DNA of 64,000 nt from Thiotrichaceae bacterium (GTDB lineage: Bacteria; Pseudomonadota; Gammaproteobacteria; Thiotrichales; Thiotrichaceae). The position numbers were made by a program, and so were the translations under genes. The stretch spans positions 40,154-104,153 of the forward strand of contig JALSJU010000009.1 of assembly GCA_026989145.1 (NCBI GenBank). The letters are read 5' to 3'. Shown one piece after another: positions 60,363-64,000 of the stretch. The stretch's first letter is position 1, and the number at the start of each line of letters is the position of its first letter. The notes under the pieces were generated by a model. That model was not told the origin of the DNA, ran no database searches, and was given only the letters and a program-made list of their open reading frames with translations.

Positions 60363-61073
60363 CTAGTGCGCATGCGCTTTATCATGACCGTGCTCTTTAG
60401 GCTCAGCTTTAACAGTAGTTTGTGCTTTTTGTTTATGATGCCCATCAGTATCAGAGTGCCCACCACTTGCTGTTACTTTGCTCTTCATCATCGTCAACAT
60501 CTGTTGCAGCTTTTCTTTAGGCATCGCAGAGTGATCCATATCAGGCATCATCTTTTTCATAAAAGCGAGAATTTCAGGCTTGCTCATTTTACTAATATCC
60601 ATGTCTTTCATCTTGCCTTGCATAGTTTTCATGGTGTCAGACTGCCCCACTGCTTTGAGGCTTTTAATGTAGTTGACCAACTCCCAAATTTGCGCATCCG
60701 ATAATACGGTTTTCCAACCCGGCATGGCGCCACGACCATTTTGTATCTTCCACGCAAAATCACCGTCTGGGTGCATACCTGCCATAACGCTTAAGTTAGC
60801 GGGCTTTGGTTTTAGGTTTGCACCCGCTGAGCCATTACCATCGGCCTTAGCACCATGACATGAAGCACAGTACAAGAAATACGATTTTTTACCCCGATCA
60901 ATGGAAGCTGCATCATACTTAACAGGATTGGGGATTGCTGTAGCCGCTTCTGGCGCCATCCAATGTGCACCTGCATTATCACCTCCCTTTTTATGCCCAC
61001 CACTATGATTTCCTTCGGCGAATAGGCTGCTTGAGGCCATTAGCAATAAACTACTTATGAGTAATTTTGTCAT
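60363..61073 (-). CDS. Cytochrome c with Met/His-rich C-terminal tail
   Basis: Signal peptide; heme motif CASCHGAKADG; tail MMPDMDHSAMPKEKLQ...HSDTDGHHKQKAQTTVKAEPKEHGHDKAHAH. Confidence 0.88.
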   Translation of the reverse strand: MTKLLISSLLLMASSSLFAEGNHSGGHKKGGDNAGAHWMAPEAATAIPNPVKYDAASIDRGKKSYFLYCASCHGAKADGNGSAGANLKPKPANLSVMAGMHPDGDFAWKIQNGRGAMPGWKTVLSDAQIWELVNYIKSLKAVGQSDTMKTMQGKMKDMDISKMSKPEILAFMKKMMPDMDHSAMPKEKLQQMLTMMKSKVTASGGHSDTDGHHKQKAQTTVKAEPKEHGHDKAHAH

Positions 61074-61139
61074 ATGTTTCTCTCTTATCATTTGTTTAAC
61101 AAGTGTTTTTAACTATCTGTAACAATAGTATTGGATGAA

Positions 61140-61156
61140 ACTTAGCTAAAACTTAG
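61140..61156 (-). promoter_or_regulatory. Putative CopR-type operator upstream of the cytochrome c-copA-copB unit
   Basis: ACTTAG-ctaaa-ACTTAG. Confidence 0.65.
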
Positions 61157-61313
61157 GCAAATTATTGCTAAGGGGTTTATCAGTTAAAATTTTATTAATT
61201 AACTATAAACGACTGTTAATCGGTTTTTGCTATGACTCACGCCTCCACTGTTTTAAAATACTTTTCTAATAAAAATAAATACAAGCTCAAGCTTGTGAGA
61301 CAGGGGATTTCAG

Positions 61314-62576
61314 ATGGACTTCAAACAACTTTTACGCACCTTAGTGCAAAATGATGGCTCAGATTTATACTTAACCTTTAATGCACCGCCAGCTGCAAAA
61401 TTTCAGGGCGCCTTGAAAGCACTTAGCCAAGAGAAAATGACTTCCGAGCAACTCAATGAGATTGCGACGTCTTTGATGAGTAAAGACCAGCAGGAACAAT
61501 TTGAACATAAGCCTGAAATGAACCTCGCTTTAGATGAGCCTGATGTCGGTCGTTTTCGAATCAATATTTTTAAACAACGTACCCATATTGCGATGGTGAT
61601 TCGTAATATCAAAGTTGAAGTTCCTGAAGCGGATGATCTTGGGCTTCCTCAGATTCTTAAAGATGTGATCATGAAGAAACGTGGTTTAGTGTTGTTCGTC
61701 GGTGGTACAGGTTCTGGTAAATCAACCTCGCTAGCTGCTTTGATTAATCACCGTAATACAAACTCGACGGGTCATATTATTACCATTGAAGATCCTATCG
61801 AGTATGTACATCCGCATAAAAAATGCTTAGTCAGTCAGCGTGAAGTTGGGGTCGATACTGATAGCTTTGAAGATGCACTTGAGAACACATTGCGTCAAGC
61901 ACCTGATGTTATTCTAATCGGTGAGATCAGAACCGAAGAGACCATGGAACATGCCCTGGCCTTTGCTGAAACAGGCCACCTTTGCTTATCAACACTTCAC
62001 GCCAATAATACCAACCAAGCGCTTGATCGGATTATTAACTTCTTTCCCGAAGAGCGTCATAACCAGTTATTTATGGATATTGCGACCAATATTCAGGCCT
62101 TTATCTCACAGCGCTTAATACCAACGATTGATGGTAAACGTGTTGCTGCGATAGAAATATTAATTGGCACTCCTATCGTTCAAGATATGATTCTTAAAGG
62201 CGATATTATGGGCCTTAAAGAGGTTATGGAAAAGTCAGAAGAACAAGGCATGCAGACCTTTGATAGTCATATTTACCGACTTTACAAAGAAGGGGTTATC
62301 TCATTGGAAGAAGCCCTTAAAAATGCTGACTCACCAAGTAACCTGCAAGTTAAAATGAACCTTGAAGATAATGTTTATGCGAATGCAGTAAGTTCTAATG
62401 ATGACGACGAAGATGGAAACGATGAAAATAACCCTCTAGCGGGCTTATCCCTACAGGATATGGAAAGTGAAGAGGAGGAGAATGAAGCCGGCTCACTTTC
62501 AACAGAAGGCATGACACCACAAGAACTTATGGAAGCTAAAGCCGCTAAAATACAAAGAGAAAAAGCCAACGCTTAA
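61314..62576 (+). CDS. pilU: PilT/PilU-type twitching motility ATPase
   Basis: FVGGTGSGKSTSLAALINHRN, ALENTLRQAPDVILIGEIRTEETMEHALAFAETGHLCLSTLHANN. Confidence 0.93.
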   Translation: MDFKQLLRTLVQNDGSDLYLTFNAPPAAKFQGALKALSQEKMTSEQLNEIATSLMSKDQQEQFEHKPEMNLALDEPDVGRFRINIFKQRTHIAMVIRNIKVEVPEADDLGLPQILKDVIMKKRGLVLFVGGTGSGKSTSLAALINHRNTNSTGHIITIEDPIEYVHPHKKCLVSQREVGVDTDSFEDALENTLRQAPDVILIGEIRTEETMEHALAFAETGHLCLSTLHANNTNQALDRIINFFPEERHNQLFMDIATNIQAFISQRLIPTIDGKRVAAIEILIGTPIVQDMILKGDIMGLKEVMEKSEEQGMQTFDSHIYRLYKEGVISLEEALKNADSPSNLQVKMNLEDNVYANAVSSNDDDEDGNDENNPLAGLSLQDMESEEEENEAGSLSTEGMTPQELMEAKAAKIQREKANA

Positions 62577-63853
62577 TTTTTTGCTTTTAAAACTCCTGAA
62601 AATAACGCTAAAAGTTGTGCAGTAACACCTTGGTTTTGCTGCATGATTTTTTGTGTTTTCACTTTAAAAGTTTGATCTGGCTTTTCAAATAACAGAATTA
62701 TTTTTCGAGTTAACGCTTCCGCACTTTCAAAAGAAAATAGTAACCCTCTCTTTTGTAAATCTGGCACTACGTCAGAAAAATTAAACATATGTGAGCCACT
62801 TACTACTGGCTTTCCTTGCGCGATAGCTTCTAAGGGGTTATGGCCACCTGTTTCTACTAAACTTCCGCCAATAAATACCACATCTGCAGCCGCAAACCAG
62901 CTTTGCATTTCGCCCATACTATCACCGAGAATAATACTTCCTTTAAAGTGTTTATAAGCCGATTGGCCAATTTTACTATGCCTTTGCGTGGGGAAATAAG
63001 ACTCACATAACTCAAACACTGAATCAAAACGTTCAGGGTGTCGAGGGATTAATATAAATATTAACTCGGGAAAGTGCTTAACTACAGCCTTATAAATATC
63101 TACCAGTTTTTGATCTTCTCCCTCATGAGTGCTGGCGGCGACCCAAACAGGTCGTTGCTCCCCCCACTGCTTTTTCCACGCCAAACCTTTGTTAACGAGC
63201 TGTTGATCTAAACGAAAATCAAACTTAATATTACCCACCACTTCAAGCTGGTTTTCTATTGCACCTAAGGTTAAAAAATTACTCTTATCCTCTTCAGAGC
63301 GTACTGCGATGATATTGACACAAGATAACGTTTCAGCCATTAAACCTTTTATTTTTTGATACCCCTGTGTTGAGCGTTGTGAAAGTCGCGCATTAATCAT
63401 AAGAATCGGAATAGCTTTTGAATGACACTTAGAAAATAAGTTTGGCCAAATTTCAGTTTCCACAATAATTAAAGCTTGCGGATTTATTCGCTTAATAAAA
63501 CGAGCAATAATATCGGGCAAATCATAGGGGAAATATACATGCGCCACCCTATCCCCAAATAGTGCTTTGACTCTATCTGAACCTGTGGGTGTCGTCGTGG
63601 TAAGCAAAATTCGATGCTCAGGATATTTGCTGATTAAACCTTCTATAAAAGGTTGAGCCGCAATCGTCTCACCTACCGATACCGCATGTACCCACAATAT
63701 TGGTTTAGCAGAGTCGGCTTGTACAAAGCCCAATCGTTCAAAAATTCTTTGTCGATAAGCAGGGTTGGCTCGTCCACGCCAATAAAGCCTAAAGAGTACA
63801 ATAGGAAAAATTAGATACAAGATAAAAGAATATGCTGTACGCTTTATGGACAT
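62573..63853 (-). CDS. waaA: 3-deoxy-D-manno-octulosonic acid (Kdo) transferase
   Basis: ILWVHAVSVGETIAAQPFIEGL, VETEIWPNLF, ARLSQRSTQGYQK, GGSLVETGGHNPLEAIAQGKPV. Confidence 0.96.
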   Translation of the reverse strand: MSIKRTAYSFILYLIFPIVLFRLYWRGRANPAYRQRIFERLGFVQADSAKPILWVHAVSVGETIAAQPFIEGLISKYPEHRILLTTTTPTGSDRVKALFGDRVAHVYFPYDLPDIIARFIKRINPQALIIVETEIWPNLFSKCHSKAIPILMINARLSQRSTQGYQKIKGLMAETLSCVNIIAVRSEEDKSNFLTLGAIENQLEVVGNIKFDFRLDQQLVNKGLAWKKQWGEQRPVWVAASTHEGEDQKLVDIYKAVVKHFPELIFILIPRHPERFDSVFELCESYFPTQRHSKIGQSAYKHFKGSIILGDSMGEMQSWFAAADVVFIGGSLVETGGHNPLEAIAQGKPVVSGSHMFNFSDVVPDLQKRGLLFSFESAEALTRKIILLFEKPDQTFKVKTQKIMQQNQGVTAQLLALFSGVLKAKN

Positions 63854-63969
63854 GCTCTAAATAATGATCATAAAATAAAGAATTAAGAATAACATGCTGT
63901 ACTTTTAGTTTTAGTAAAACTATGGCAAACTTTGTTTATTTACCTCTTTAAAAATAGTCGGAATTCCCA

Positions 63970-64000
63970 TGAAAATAGAAAATAACAAAGTTGCTACGCT
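63970..64000 (+). CDS. Start of a truncated ORF (MKIENNKVAT...), possibly an FKBP-type PPIase; too short to be sure
   Basis: ATG at 63970 open to the window end; similarity is only by N-terminal flavour. Confidence 0.25.

Noticed and set aside
1-64000. Search for CRISPR arrays, tRNA/rRNA, phage or known anti-phage modules
   Set aside because: No regularly spaced repeats, tRNA-like cloverleafs, integrases, phage structural genes or recognisable defence genes seen by eye; short ncRNAs could be missed

Overview
64 kb of AT-rich gammaproteobacterial chromosome, mostly housekeeping genes: purT (partial), ppsA/ppsR, ppnN, greA-carB-carA, trpE-trpG, truA, holA, proA-nadD-rsfS-rlmH, rng, tsaD, pilU-like and waaA. 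An accessory copper-handling island lies at about 46.3-61.1 kb. It holds a YHS/HMBD P1B-ATPase, a DUF302 protein, a porin, two small secreted ORFans, a two-component system, two cytochromes c, three multicopper oxidases and CopB. No rRNA, tRNA, CRISPR array, prophage or transposase was recognised. The main observations beyond standard annotation are: (1) an unannotated 16-aa trp leader peptide (MNILFKNIVWLWLLWI) upstream of trpE, with a promoter-like sequence placing the start site at its AUG; (2) a repeated direct-repeat operator-like motif (ACTTAG-N5-ACTTAG, 11-bp period) upstream of four or five copper-island transcription units; (3) two families of small non-autonomous repeats, one with IS5-like ends and 4-bp target duplications, the other supplying the C-terminus of the copper sensor kinase; (4) two small secreted ORFans with homologous promoters; (5) a TSP3-OmpA protein paired with a membrane-anchored triple-HhH protein. 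All assignments come from reading the sequence and recalling families; no database search was run.
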